From positions 33,329 to 97,328 of the forward strand of contig DASXCQ010000059.1 in assembly GCA_036491115.1 (NCBI GenBank): a stretch of DNA of 64,000 bases, given 5' to 3'. Source of the stretch: DATEPR01 sp036491115 (GTDB taxonomy: Bacteria > Actinomycetota > Actinomycetes > Mycobacteriales > Pseudonocardiaceae). Below are positions 49,299 through 59,755 of this stretch, one piece after another. Below the pieces are notes generated by a model. It was given only the letters and a program-made list of their open reading frames with translations. It ran no database searches and was not told the origin of the DNA. How positions within the stretch are numbered: position 1 is the first letter of the stretch; each line of letters opens with the position of its first letter. The position numbers were made by a program, and so were the translations under genes.

Positions 49299-49612
49299 CA
49301 GAGGTCCTTGCCGTTCGTCTTGGCGATCCGGCGGTTCTTGCCGTTCTCGTCCCTGCGGTAACCGACCCGGGTGGGCTTGCCGTCGGTGTCGACGACCATC
49401 ACGTTGCTCACGTGGATGGCCGCTTCCTGGGTCACGATGCCGCCGGTCTTGGCGCCACGCTGGGTCTGGCTGATCCGGGTGTGCTTCTTGATCCGGTTCA
49501 CGCCCTCGACCAGGATGCGGTTCGCATCCGGGTACGCCTGGATGACCTTGCCCTTGGCGCCCTTGTCCTTGCCGGCGATGACGACGACCGTGTCACCTTT
49601 TTTGATCTTCAT
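49298..49612 (-). CDS. rplX: 50S ribosomal protein L24
   Basis: This 104-residue assembly initiator starts MKIKKGDTVVVIAGKDKG, a KOW motif, and has RILVEGVNRIKKHTR. Gaps are 2 bp to rplN and a one-base overlap to rplE. Confidence 0.96.
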   Translation of the reverse strand: MKIKKGDTVVVIAGKDKGAKGKVIQAYPDANRILVEGVNRIKKHTRISQTQRGAKTGGIVTQEAAIHVSNVMVVDTDGKPTRVGYRRDENGKNRRIAKTNGKDL

Positions 49613-49614
49613 GT

Positions 49615-49983
49615 TCAGAGCACCTCCGGTGCCAGCGAGATGATCTTCATGAAACGCTTGTCCCGCAGCTCCCGGCCGACCGGGCCGAAGATGCGGGTAC
49701 CCCTCGGCTCGTTGTCCGGCCGGATGAGCACCGCGGCGTTCTCGTCGAACTTGATGTACGAACCGTCCGGGCGCCGCTTCTCCTTCGCCGTGCGGACGAT
49801 GACGGCCTTGACCACATCGCCCTTCTTCACGGCGGCGCCGGGAATGGCGTCCTTCACGGTGGCGACGATGATGTCGCCGATGCTCGCGTAACGACGCGAC
49901 GAGCCGCCGAGCACACGGATGCACAAGATCTCCTTGGCACCCGTGTTGTCGGCGACGCGCAGTCGCGACTCCTGCTGGATCAC
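49615..49983 (-). CDS. rplN: 50S ribosomal protein L14
   Basis: This 122-residue bridge protein starts at GTG (IQQESRLRVADNTGAKE) and contains the conserved VVKAVIVRTAKE and FDENAAVLI. It opens the spc part of the cluster, 61 bp after rpsQ. Confidence 0.96.
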   Translation of the reverse strand: MIQQESRLRVADNTGAKEILCIRVLGGSSRRYASIGDIIVATVKDAIPGAAVKKGDVVKAVIVRTAKEKRRPDGSYIKFDENAAVLIRPDNEPRGTRIFGPVGRELRDKRFMKIISLAPEVL

Positions 49984-50044
49984 TGCTGCTCCTGACCCGT
50001 TGTGGCACGCCAGATTTCCGACCTGACGCGCGCGGTCCTCTGTG

Positions 50045-50332
50045 TTACTTGGCCTTCTCGAGGATCTCCACCAGCCGCCAGCGCTTGGTCGCCGACAGCG
50101 GACGGGTCTCCATGATCTGCACGCGGTCGCCGACACCGGCGGTGTTGCCCTCGTCGTGCGCCTTCACCTTGCTGGTGGAGCGCACGACCTTGGCGTAGCG
50201 GCGGTGCTTCTTGCGGTCCTCGAGCTCGACCACGATGGTCTTGTCCATCTTGTCCGAGACGACATAGCCCTCGCGCACCTTGCGGTCGTTGCGGGTCGCC
50301 GCCTGGGTGGTCGTCACTGCCTCTTCATTCAT
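50045..50332 (-). CDS. rpsQ: 30S ribosomal protein S17
   Basis: This 95-residue OB-fold protein has the core VSDKMDKTIVVELEDRKKH and ETRPLSATKRWRLVEI. It carries a short N-terminal addition relative to E. coli (84 residues). The ATG overlaps the rpmC stop by four bases. Confidence 0.95.
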   Translation of the reverse strand: MNEEAVTTTQAATRNDRKVREGYVVSDKMDKTIVVELEDRKKHRRYAKVVRSTSKVKAHDEGNTAGVGDRVQIMETRPLSATKRWRLVEILEKAK

Positions 50333-50568
50333 GCGGCACCCTCGGTGTCATCGGGCGACACGGAGAGCCCGAGCTCACGCTCCCGCATCACGGTGTAGAT
50401 CCGCGCGATGTCGTGGCGGACCGTGCGCAGCCGGCGGTTGTTGTCCAACTGCCCGGTGGCCATCTGGAACCGGAGCTTGAACAGCTCGTCCTTGGCCTCC
50501 CGCAACCGCAGCACCAGCTCGTCGTCGGTCAGTTCACGCACCTCGGAGGCCGGAGTTCCCGCCGCCAT
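50329..50568 (-). CDS. rpmC: 50S ribosomal protein L29
   Basis: This 79-residue two-helix protein at the exit tunnel has the family core ELRLRE-like LVLRLREAKDELFKLRFQMATGQL. It is slightly longer than E. coli L29 at both ends. The start overlaps rplP by one base. Confidence 0.94.
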   Translation of the reverse strand: MAAGTPASEVRELTDDELVLRLREAKDELFKLRFQMATGQLDNNRRLRTVRHDIARIYTVMRERELGLSVSPDDTEGAA

Positions 50569-50987
50569 CAGAAATCACCACCATCTCGCGTGACGATCCG
50601 GCACTTCATCGGGAGCTTGTGGATCGCGCGGCGCAACGCCTCGCGGGCCACCGTCTCGTTCGGGAACGTCATCTCGAACAGCACCCGGCCGGGCTTGATG
50701 TTGGCGATCCAGTACTCGGGCGAACCCTTGCCGGAGCCCATCCGGGTCTCCGCCGGCTTCTTGGTCAGCGGACGGTCCGGGAAGATGTTCACCCAGACCT
50801 TGCCGCCACGGCGGATGTGCCGGTTGATGGCGATACGGGCGGACTCGATCTGCCTGTTCGTCACGTAGGCGGGCTCCAGAGCCTGGATGCCGAACTCGCC
50901 GAAGGTGACCTTCGTGCCGCCCTTGGCCGCGCCCGACCGGCTCGGGTGGTGTTGCTTGCGGTGCTTGACCCTGCGTGGGATGAGCAC
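50568..50987 (-). CDS. rplP: 50S ribosomal protein L16
   Basis: This 139-residue protein near the A-site tRNA elbow starts at GTG (LIPRRVKHRKQHHPSR). It has GEFGIQALEPAYVTNRQIES and RMGSGKGSPEYW, including the conserved Met-Gly-Ser-Gly loop. The Arg corresponding to the hydroxylated E. coli Arg81 lies in this region. Confidence 0.96.
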   Translation of the reverse strand: MLIPRRVKHRKQHHPSRSGAAKGGTKVTFGEFGIQALEPAYVTNRQIESARIAINRHIRRGGKVWVNIFPDRPLTKKPAETRMGSGKGSPEYWIANIKPGRVLFEMTFPNETVAREALRRAIHKLPMKCRIVTRDGGDF

Positions 50988-50990
50988 GAC

Positions 50991-51838
<848 letters not shown>

Positions 51839-51839
<1 letters not shown>

Positions 51840-52273
51840 TAGCGGGCCCCTTCCTTCTGGTTCGCACGGCCCCTGGCGCGGCCACCGGCCTTGGCCTGCG
51901 CGGCCGCCGGCACCGACTCCACCTCGATGGTGATGTGGCTGGTCCGCTTGCGGATCCGATACGTACGCCCCTGCGCCCTCGGCCGGAACCGCTTCAGCGT
52001 CGGCCCCTCGTCCACATAGGCCACGGCGACAACCAGGGTCTCCGGGTCCAGGTCGAGGTTGTTCTCGGCGTTGGCCATCGCACTGGCGAGCACCTTCGCC
52101 ACCGGACCGCTGGCGGCCTGCGGCGCGAACTGGAGCACGGCCAGGGCATCCCGGGCCGAACGGCCCCGGATGAGGTCGACCACGCGACGCACCTTCATGG
52201 GCGTCATGTGGACGTAGCGGGCGCGCGCCACGGCGCGCGGCAGGTCCTCCGCGCTTGCGGCGTCGTTAGCCAT
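51839..52273 (-). CDS. rplV: 50S ribosomal protein L22
   Basis: L22 lines the exit tunnel; its hairpin tip contributes to macrolide binding. The 144-residue protein has RARYVHMTPMKVRRVVDLIRG and LKRFRPRAQGRTYRIRKRT. It carries N- and C-terminal additions (ARGRANQKEGAR) over the 110-residue E. coli form. Confidence 0.95.
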
Positions 52274-52308
52274 GTCTGCTACCCCTTGCTCTGTTCGGGT
52301 CGAGGCGC

Positions 52309-52590
52309 CTAGCGGCGGCGCGACTTCCTGTCGTCCTTGATGTGGCCCTTGAACGTGCGCGTCGGCGCGAACTCGCCGAGCTTGTGACCCACCATCGCCT
52401 CGGTGACGAACACCGGGACGTGCTTGCGCCCGTCGTGCACGGCGATCGTGTGGCCCAGCATGTCCGGGATGATCGTGGACCGGCGGGACCAGGTCTTGAT
52501 GACCGTCTTCTTGTTCGCCTCGTTGAGGACGTCCACCTTCTTGAGCAGGTGGTCGTCGACGAACGGACCCTTTTTGAGACTACGCGGCAT
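52309..52590 (-). CDS. rpsS: 30S ribosomal protein S19
   Basis: This 93-residue head protein starts MPRSLKKGPFVDDHLLKK and has WSRRSTIIPDMLGHTIAVH and KLGEFAPTRTFKGH. It is 18 bp after rplB. Confidence 0.96.
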   Translation of the reverse strand: MPRSLKKGPFVDDHLLKKVDVLNEANKKTVIKTWSRRSTIIPDMLGHTIAVHDGRKHVPVFVTEAMVGHKLGEFAPTRTFKGHIKDDRKSRRR

Positions 52591-52608
52591 CGTTCACTCC
52601 CTCCCTGC

Positions 52609-53442
<834 letters not shown>

Positions 53443-53457
53443 GCTGGTTCTCGTCCC

Positions 53458-53757
53458 TTACGCGGCGGGGCCGCCGAAGATCTCGATCGGCTTGCTCTCG
53501 GCGGACAGGGTCACGATGGCTCGCTTGGTGTCCTTGCGCTTCCCGTAGCCGTTGCGGGAACGCTTGCGCTTGCCCTGGCGGTTGAGCGTGTTGACGCTCA
53601 CGACCTTGACGCCGAACACCTTCTCCACCGCGATCTTGATCGCGGTCTTGTTGGCCCTCGGGTCGACCAGGAACGTGTACTTGCTCTCTTCGAGCAAGCC
53701 GTAGGACTTCTCGGAGACCACCGGAGCGATCAGGATGTCGCGCGGATCGGGGATCAC
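53458..53757 (-). CDS. rplW: 50S ribosomal protein L23
   Basis: L23 is at the tunnel exit and docks trigger factor and SRP. The 99-residue protein starts at GTG (IPDPRDILIAPVVSEKS) and contains KVFGVKVVSVNTLNRQGK. The start overlaps the rplD stop by four bases (GTGA). Confidence 0.95.
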   Translation of the reverse strand: MIPDPRDILIAPVVSEKSYGLLEESKYTFLVDPRANKTAIKIAVEKVFGVKVVSVNTLNRQGKRKRSRNGYGKRKDTKRAIVTLSAESKPIEIFGGPAA

Positions 53758-54464
53758 TGCTCGCCCTCCTCAACCTCGCCGCTCGTGGCGACCGCCTTGG
53801 CGGTACGGCCACGGGCCGGACCGGCCAGCAGCGCCTCGAACGCGTCCTTCGTGAACACGATGTCGTCGTTCACCAGCACGTCGTAGGTGTTCAGCTGGTC
53901 GACGGTGAGCACGTGCACCTCGGTGAGGTTGCGCACCGACAGGTGACCGAGCTCGTCGGAGCGGGTCAGCACGACCAGCGCCTTGCGGGCTTCGACCAGG
54001 TTCGCGATGGCCTTGCGGGCCGTGCTGGTCGACGGGTGCTCGGCGTCGGTGACCGCGGTCAGCACGTGCACCCGGTCGTTGCGGGCCCGGTCGGACAGGG
54101 CGCCGCGCAGGGCGGCCGCCTTCATCTTCTTGGGCGTCCGCTGCGCGTAGTCGCGCGGGTGCGGGCCGTGCGAGACGCCACCGCCGGTGAACTGGGGCGC
54201 CCTGGTCGAACCCTGGCGGGCCCGGCCGGTGCCCTTCTGGCGGTACGGCTTGCGGCCACCGCCGCGGACGTCGCCGCGGGTCTTGGTGGAGTGCGTGCCC
54301 TGGCGGGCCGCGGCCAGTTGCGCGACGACCACCTGGTGCATCAGCGCGATGTTGGCCTGCACGCCGAAGATCTCGTTCGGCAGTTCGACGGTGCCGTCGG
54401 TCTCACCGGACGGCGTGTGCACGTCGATGACGCGAACGTCCTCAGTGGTCTGAGTGTCCGCCAT
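53754..54464 (-). CDS. rplD: 50S ribosomal protein L4
   Basis: This 236-residue tunnel protein has TRGDVRGGGRKPYRQKGTGR and FTGGGVSHGPHPRDY, the internal loop that reaches the tunnel. It has a C-terminal extension (TAKAVATSGEVEEGEQ). In E. coli L4 represses the S10 operon; whether it does here is unknown. The ATG at 54464 is 1 bp from the rplC stop. Confidence 0.95.
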   Translation of the reverse strand: MADTQTTEDVRVIDVHTPSGETDGTVELPNEIFGVQANIALMHQVVVAQLAAARQGTHSTKTRGDVRGGGRKPYRQKGTGRARQGSTRAPQFTGGGVSHGPHPRDYAQRTPKKMKAAALRGALSDRARNDRVHVLTAVTDAEHPSTSTARKAIANLVEARKALVVLTRSDELGHLSVRNLTEVHVLTVDQLNTYDVLVNDDIVFTKDAFEALLAGPARGRTAKAVATSGEVEEGEQ

Positions 54465-54465
54465 G

Positions 54466-55119
54466 TCACGCACCACCCTTCGCGGCGCTCTTGACGAACA
54501 CCAGGCCGCCCTTGGGGCCCGGGATCGCGCCCTTGATCAGCAGCAGGCCGGACTCTGCGTCCACCCGGTGCACGGTCAGGTTCTGCGTGGTGACGCGGAC
54601 GTGGCCCATCCGGCCGGCCATCCGCACACCCTTGAACACGCGGCCCGGAGTGGCGCAGGCGCCGATCGAACCCGGCGAGCGGTGCTTGCGCTGCACGCCG
54701 TGGCCCGCGCCCAGGCCCTTGAAGCCGTGGCGCTTCATGACACCCGCGAAGCCCTTGCCCTTGCTGGTGCCGGTCACGTCGACGACCTGGCCGCCCTCGA
54801 AGACGTCCTCGGCCTTGATCTCCTGGCCGACCTCGTACTCGCCGGCGTCGGCGGTCCGCAGTTCGGCCAGTACCCGCCTGGGGGTGACCCCGGCCTTGGT
54901 GAAGTGGCCCGTCTCGGGCTTGTTCACCTTGCGCGGGTCGATCGCGCCGAACGCGAGCTGCACGGCCTGGTAGCCGTCCTTGTCCTGGGTGCGCACCTGG
55001 GTCACGACGCATGGCCCGGCCTGGACGACGGTGACCGGAACGATCCGGTTCGTCTCGTCGAAGACCTGGGTCATGCCGAGCTTGGTGCCCAGGATCCCCT
55101 TCATCTGCCTGTCAGACAT
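54466..55119 (-). CDS. rplC: 50S ribosomal protein L3
   Basis: This 217-residue protein near the peptidyl-transferase centre starts MSDRQMKGILGTKLGMTQ. It has the loop RKHRSPGSIGACATPGRVFKG that carries linezolid/tiamulin resistance sites in other bacteria. An ATG three codons upstream is possible but non-canonical. Confidence 0.95.
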   Translation of the reverse strand: MSDRQMKGILGTKLGMTQVFDETNRIVPVTVVQAGPCVVTQVRTQDKDGYQAVQLAFGAIDPRKVNKPETGHFTKAGVTPRRVLAELRTADAGEYEVGQEIKAEDVFEGGQVVDVTGTSKGKGFAGVMKRHGFKGLGAGHGVQRKHRSPGSIGACATPGRVFKGVRMAGRMGHVRVTTQNLTVHRVDAESGLLLIKGAIPGPKGGLVFVKSAAKGGA

Positions 55120-55152
55120 TGCTCTCAAGTCTCTCCGCTGCGCTCGCGACGC

Positions 55153-55458
55153 TTACTGGATGTTGACGTCGACGCTGGCCGGCAAGTCGATGCGCATCAG
55201 CGCGTCGACCGTCTTCGGTGTCGGGTCGAGGATGTCGATCAAGCGCTTGTGCGTGCGCATCTCGAAGTGCTCCCGCGAGTCCTTGTACTTGTGCGGCGAG
55301 CGGATGACGCAGTACACGTTCTTCTCAGTGGGTAGCGGCACCGGACCGACAACCCGAGCACCGGTGCGCGTCACGGTCTCGACGATCTTTCGCGCCGACG
55401 CGTCAATCGCCTCATGGTCGTACGCCTTGAGCCGAATGCGGATCTTCTGTCCCGCCAT
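55153..55458 (-). CDS. rpsJ: 30S ribosomal protein S10
   Basis: This 101-residue protein of the head, also NusE in antitermination, starts MAGQKIRIRLKAYDHEAID. It has the conserved LPTEKNVYCVIRSPHKYKDSR segment. It is the first gene of the S10 operon. About 300 bp separate it from tuf; two hairpins lie there and its promoter must be within this stretch, though I could not identify the hexamers. Confidence 0.97.
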   Translation of the reverse strand: MAGQKIRIRLKAYDHEAIDASARKIVETVTRTGARVVGPVPLPTEKNVYCVIRSPHKYKDSREHFEMRTHKRLIDILDPTPKTVDALMRIDLPASVDVNIQ

Positions 55459-55639
55459 GGTTGCTGCTCGTTCCTCCCGCGTCGCTTCGCCCACTCGCGT
55501 GGACACTGCTTCGCTCGCCTATTCACACAGGTCAGTTGCTCGTTGGAGCCGCTCTCCGGTCCACGCGGTCGGGTGTGTCGCGCCCACTGCGCGCACCGGG
55601 CCACAGGACTCCGGTCGCTTGGTTGGTCCGCTCGTGCCG

Positions 55640-55681
55640 GGGCGGCCGGCGCGTCGAAAAGACGCATCCTGCCGGCCGCCC
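55640..55681 (-). terminator. Large GC-rich hairpin between tuf and rpsJ
   Basis: An 11 bp outer stem (GGGCGGCCGGC type) and a 5 bp inner stem (GCGTC-GAAAA-GACGC) form a two-part hairpin with a 5-base bulge. It lies about 78 bp after tuf and 180 bp before rpsJ. It probably terminates the str transcript or shapes the S10 leader. Confidence 0.65.
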
Positions 55682-55731
55682 ACGACGAGCAACCTGTTAA
55701 GGATGCCATACGCAGGTACGGCGTCCAAATC

Positions 55732-55747
55732 GGGGTCGAACGACCCC
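55732..55747 (-). terminator. Small hairpin just after tuf
   Basis: A perfect 7 bp stem GGGGTCG/CGACCCC with a 2-base loop starts 11 bp beyond the tuf stop, followed on the minus strand by GATTTGG. With the larger hairpin 50 bp further on it makes a double terminator. Confidence 0.5.
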
Positions 55748-55758
55748 TTTGTCACCAG

Positions 55759-56955
55759 CTACTTGACGACCGTGGTCACCTGGCCGGCGCCCACGGTGCG
55801 GCCACCCTCACGGATGGCGAACCGCAGACCCTGGTCCATGGCGATCGGCTGGATCAGCTTGACCGACATGTCGGTGGTGTCACCCGGCATGACCATCTCG
55901 GTGCCCTCGGGGAGGGTCACCACGCCGGTGACGTCCGTGGTCCGGAAGTAGAACTGCGGACGGTAGTTGTTGAAGAACGGCGTGTGCCGGCCGCCCTCGT
56001 CCTTGGACAGGATGTAGACCCGGCCCTCGAACTCGGTGTGCGGGGTGGTGGTGCTCGGCTTGGTCACGACCATGCCGCGCTCGACCTGCTCGCGCTTGAT
56101 GCCACGCAGCAGCAGGGCGGCGTTGTCACCTGCCCGGCCCTCGTCGAGGAACTTGTTGAACATCTCGATCGAGGTGACGGTCGTCTTCATCGACTGCTCC
56201 TTGATGCCGACGATCTCCACCTCCTTGTTGACCTCGATGATGCCGCGCTCGATCCGACCGGTCACCACGGTGCCACGACCGGTGATCGTGAACACGTCCT
56301 CGATCGGCATCAGGAACGGCTTGTCGACCTCACGCACCGGCTCCGGGATGCTCTCGTCAACCGCGTCCATCAGCTCCATGAGCTTCTCGCCCCACTCGGC
56401 GTCGCCCTCCAGCGCCTTGAGCGCGGAGACGCGCACGACCGGCAGGTCGTCGCCCGGGTACTCCTGCGACGACAGCAGCTCACGGACCTCGAGCTCGACC
56501 AGCTCCAGGATCTCCTCGTCGTCCACCATGTCGGCCTTGTTCAGGGCCACCACGATGTAGGGCACACCGACCTGACGGGCCAGCAGCACGTGCTCGCGGG
56601 TCTGCGGCATCGGGCCGTCGGTCGCCGCGACCACCAGGATCGCGCCGTCCATCTGCGCGGCACCGGTGATCATGTTCTTGATGTAGTCGGCGTGACCGGG
56701 GCAGTCGACGTGCGCGTAGTGGCGCTTGTTCGTCTGGTACTCGATGTGCGCGATGGAGATGGTGATACCGCGCTGCCGCTCCTCGGGAGCCTTGTCGATC
56801 TGGTCGAACGCGGACGTCTTGGTGTTCAGGTCCGGGAACTTGTCGTGCAGGACCTTGGAGATCGCCGCGGTCAACGTGGTCTTGCCGTGGTCGATATGAC
56901 CGATGGTGCCGATGTTGACGTGCGGCTTGGTCCGCTCGAACTTCGCCTTCGCCAC
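55759..56955 (-). CDS. tuf: Elongation factor Tu
   Basis: EF-Tu delivers aminoacyl-tRNA to the ribosome with GTP. The 398-residue protein starts at GTG (AKAKFERTKPHVNIGTIGH) after AGGAGG. It has GHIDHGKTTL, DCPGHADYI and NKADMVDD for GTP binding, and ends REGGRTVGAGQVTTVVK. Residues around the elfamycin site look ordinary. It is separated from fusA by a 140 bp gap with a hairpin, so it may have its own promoter. Confidence 0.97.
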   Translation of the reverse strand: MAKAKFERTKPHVNIGTIGHIDHGKTTLTAAISKVLHDKFPDLNTKTSAFDQIDKAPEERQRGITISIAHIEYQTNKRHYAHVDCPGHADYIKNMITGAAQMDGAILVVAATDGPMPQTREHVLLARQVGVPYIVVALNKADMVDDEEILELVELEVRELLSSQEYPGDDLPVVRVSALKALEGDAEWGEKLMELMDAVDESIPEPVREVDKPFLMPIEDVFTITGRGTVVTGRIERGIIEVNKEVEIVGIKEQSMKTTVTSIEMFNKFLDEGRAGDNAALLLRGIKREQVERGMVVTKPSTTTPHTEFEGRVYILSKDEGGRHTPFFNNYRPQFYFRTTDVTGVVTLPEGTEMVMPGDTTDMSVKLIQPIAMDQGLRFAIREGGRTVGAGQVTTVVK

Positions 56956-57064
56956 TGGATTGTCCTCCTGGACTTCTATCGCTACGTCATGCCGTCGGCA
57001 TCCAAGCCGATGTGGCCGGTATGACGCGATTCTTCACGGTCTGTGTGCGGACCCCGAACCCGGG

Positions 57065-57089
57065 GCACCGCACGGATATCGTGCGGTGC
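57065..57089 (-). terminator. Hairpin after fusA
   Basis: A 10 bp stem GCACCGCACG with its complement and a 5-base loop lies 6 bp beyond the fusA stop, extended by two pairs after one wobble. It may reduce read-through into tuf. Confidence 0.6.
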
Positions 57090-57095
57090 TCCGGC

Positions 57096-59198
57096 CTATT
57101 CTCCGGTCGCCTTCGCGATGATCTCCTTCGCGACGTTCATGGGAACCTCCGCGTAGGAGTCGAACACCATCGAGTAGTTCGCCCGCCCCTGCGTCTTGGA
57201 ACGCAGATCACCGACGTACCCGAACATCTCCGACAGCGGCACCAGCGCCTTGATGACGCGGGCCCCGCTGCGCTCCTCCATCGCCTGGATGTGGCCGCGG
57301 CGGGCGTTGAGGTCGCCGATGACGTCACCCATGTAGTCCTCGGGCGTCGTCACCTCGACGGCCATCATCGGCTCGAGCAGGGCCGGGTGGGCCTTGCGCG
57401 CCGCCTCCTTGAGCGCCATCGAACCGGCGATCTTGAAGGCCATCTCGGACGAGTCGACCTCGTGGTACGAGCCGTCCTCCAGCGTCACCTTGATGCCCAC
57501 CAACGGGTAGCCGGCCAGCACGCCGTACTGCATGGCGTCCTGCGCACCGGCGTCCACCGACGGGATGTACTCCCTCGGCACGCGGCCACCGGTGACCTTG
57601 TTGACGAACTCGTAGAGCGCGCCGTCCTCGGTCTTCTCCAGCGGTTCGACCGTGATGACGATCTTGGCGAACTGGCCGGAGCCACCGGTCTGCTTCTTGT
57701 GCACGTAGGTGTGCTTCTCGACGGTCCCGCGGATGGTCTCGCGGTAGGCCACCTGCGGCTTGCCGATGTTGGCCTCGACCTTGAAGTCGGTCTTCATCCG
57801 GTTGACGAGCACCTCGAGGTGGAGCTCGCCCATGCCGGCGATGATCGTCTGGCCGGTCTCCTCGTCCAGCTTGACCTGGAAGGTGGGATCCTCCTCGGCC
57901 AACTTCTGGATCGCGGTGCCCAGCTTCTCCTGGTCCGCCTTGGTCTTCGGCTCGATGGCCACCTGGATGACCGGCTCCGGGAAGGTCATCGACTCCAGCA
58001 CGATGGGCGCCTGCGGGTCGCAGAGCGTGTCACCGGTGGTCGTGTCCTTCAGACCGATCGCGGCGTAGATGTGGCCGGCCAGGGCCTCCTCGACCGGGTT
58101 CTCCTTGTTGGAGTGCATCTGGAACAGCTTGCCGATGCGCTCCTTCCGGTCCTTGGTCGAGTTGATCACCTGGGTGCCGGACGCGATCCGTCCGGAGTAG
58201 ACCCGGATGTAGGTGAGCTTGCCGAAGAACGGGTGGGTCATGATCTTGAAGGCCAGCGCCGAGAACGGCTCGTCGGTGCTCGGCCGACGGCTCACGACCG
58301 TCTCGCCGTCCAGCAGGACGCCCTCGATGGCGGGCACGTCCAGCGGGCACGGCAGGTAGTCGATCACCGCGTCCAGCATCGGCTGCACGCCCTTGTTCTT
58401 GAACGCGGAGCCACACAGCACCGGGTACGCCTGGCTGGTGATGGTGAGCTTGCGGACGCCGGCCTTGATCTGGTCGACCGTCAGCTCCTCGCCACCCAGG
58501 TACAGCTCCATCAGGTCGTCGTCGGTCTCGGCGACGGCCTCGACGAGCTGCTCCCGGTAGGCGTTGGCGATCTCCACGAGGTCGGCGGGAATCTCCTCGA
58601 CCTCGTAGTCCTCACCCTTCTGCACCTCGCCGTGCCAGGTCAGGGCCCGCATCTCGACGAGGTCGACGACACCCGTGAACTCGGACTCGGCACCGATCGG
58701 CAGCTGGATCACCAGCGGACGGGCACCCAGCCGGTCGGAGATGGTCTGGACGGTGAAGTAGAAGTCCGCGCCGACCTTGTCCATCTTGTTGACGAAGCAG
58801 ATCCGCGGCACGTCGTACTTGTTGGCCTGGCGCCACACCTGCTCGGACTGCGGCTCGACACCCTCTTTGCCGTCGAACACCGCGACCGCACCGTCGAGCA
58901 CCCTCAGGTTGCGCTCCACCTCGACGGTGAAGTCGACATGCCCGGGGGTGTCGATGATGTTGAGCTGGTTGTCCTTCCAGAACGTGGTGGTGGCGGCAGA
59001 AGTGATGGTGATCCCCCGCTTCTGCTCCTCCTCCATCCAGTCCATAGTCGCGGCGCCGTCGTGCACCTCGCCGATCTTGTAGTTGATCCCCGTGTAGAAG
59101 AGGATCCGCTCGGTCGTGGTGGTCTTGCCCGCGTCGATGTGGGCCATGATCCCGAAGTTGCGGACCTTGGCCAGGTCTGTCAGCACCTCGCGTGCCAC
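57096..59198 (-). CDS. fusA: Elongation factor G
   Basis: EF-G catalyses translocation with GTP. The 700-residue protein starts at GTG (AREVLTDLAKVRNFG) and has AHIDAGKTTTTERIL, DTPGHVDFTVEVER and NKMDKVGADF. The tip of domain IV (YHEVDSSEMAFKIAG) is standard. Ribosome-recycling paralogues also exist in this group, but the str position identifies the translocase. Confidence 0.97.
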   Translation of the reverse strand: MAREVLTDLAKVRNFGIMAHIDAGKTTTTERILFYTGINYKIGEVHDGAATMDWMEEEQKRGITITSAATTTFWKDNQLNIIDTPGHVDFTVEVERNLRVLDGAVAVFDGKEGVEPQSEQVWRQANKYDVPRICFVNKMDKVGADFYFTVQTISDRLGARPLVIQLPIGAESEFTGVVDLVEMRALTWHGEVQKGEDYEVEEIPADLVEIANAYREQLVEAVAETDDDLMELYLGGEELTVDQIKAGVRKLTITSQAYPVLCGSAFKNKGVQPMLDAVIDYLPCPLDVPAIEGVLLDGETVVSRRPSTDEPFSALAFKIMTHPFFGKLTYIRVYSGRIASGTQVINSTKDRKERIGKLFQMHSNKENPVEEALAGHIYAAIGLKDTTTGDTLCDPQAPIVLESMTFPEPVIQVAIEPKTKADQEKLGTAIQKLAEEDPTFQVKLDEETGQTIIAGMGELHLEVLVNRMKTDFKVEANIGKPQVAYRETIRGTVEKHTYVHKKQTGGSGQFAKIVITVEPLEKTEDGALYEFVNKVTGGRVPREYIPSVDAGAQDAMQYGVLAGYPLVGIKVTLEDGSYHEVDSSEMAFKIAGSMALKEAARKAHPALLEPMMAVEVTTPEDYMGDVIGDLNARRGHIQAMEERSGARVIKALVPLSEMFGYVGDLRSKTQGRANYSMVFDSYAEVPMNVAKEIIAKATGE

Positions 59199-59245
59199 GA
59201 GTGTTCGTCCCCTGTCCTGAGCGATGTGTCGCGCTCACCTGGGCC

Positions 59246-59261
59246 GGTTGGCCGGCCAACC
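59246..59261. repeat. Perfect 16-bp palindrome between rpsG and fusA
   Basis: GGTTGGCCGGCCAACC is a fully self-complementary 16-mer in the 85 bp gap. With no loop it is more like a protein-binding dyad than a terminator. No partner protein can be named. Confidence 0.45.
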
Positions 59262-59283
59262 TGTTGTCGAGCCGGCCGGGCTC

Positions 59284-59754
59284 TTACCAGCGGTAGTGGG
59301 CAAAAGCCTTGTTCGACTCGGCCATCTTGTGTGTGTCCTCGCGCCGCTTCACGCTGGCGCCCAGACCGTTGCTCGCGTCGAGCAGCTCGTTCATGAGACG
59401 CTCGATCATCGTCTTCTCCCGGCGTGCCTTGGAGAAACTCACCAGCCACCGCAGCGCAAGCGTGGTGGAGCGGCCGGGCTTCACCTCGACCGGAACCTGG
59501 TAGGTGGCGCCACCGACGCGGCGGCTGCGCACCTCCAGCGTCGGCTTCACGTTGTCCAGTGCCCGCTTCAGCGTGACCACCGGATCGGTGCCGGTCTTCT
59601 CCCGTGCGCCTTCCATGGCGCCGTACACGATGCGCTCGGCGACCGATCGCTTGCCGTCCTTGAGCACCTTGTTCACCAGCTGGGTGACCAGCGGGGAGCC
59701 GTACACCGGATCGGAGATCAGCGGCCGCTTCGGCGCGGGACCTTTGCGCGGCAT
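59284..59754 (-). CDS. rpsG: 30S ribosomal protein S7
   Basis: S7 nucleates the 30S head. The 156-residue protein starts MPRKGPAPKRPLISDPVYGS and has KRSVAERIVYGAMEGAREK and RREDTHKMAESNKAFAHYRW. It begins 1 bp after the rpsL stop. Confidence 0.97.
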   Translation of the reverse strand: MPRKGPAPKRPLISDPVYGSPLVTQLVNKVLKDGKRSVAERIVYGAMEGAREKTGTDPVVTLKRALDNVKPTLEVRSRRVGGATYQVPVEVKPGRSTTLALRWLVSFSKARREKTMIERLMNELLDASNGLGASVKRREDTHKMAESNKAFAHYRW

Positions 59755-59755
59755 G

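Noticed and set aside
59246..59261. 16-bp palindrome as a terminator
   Set aside because: It has no loop and no T run; kept only as a dyad repeat.
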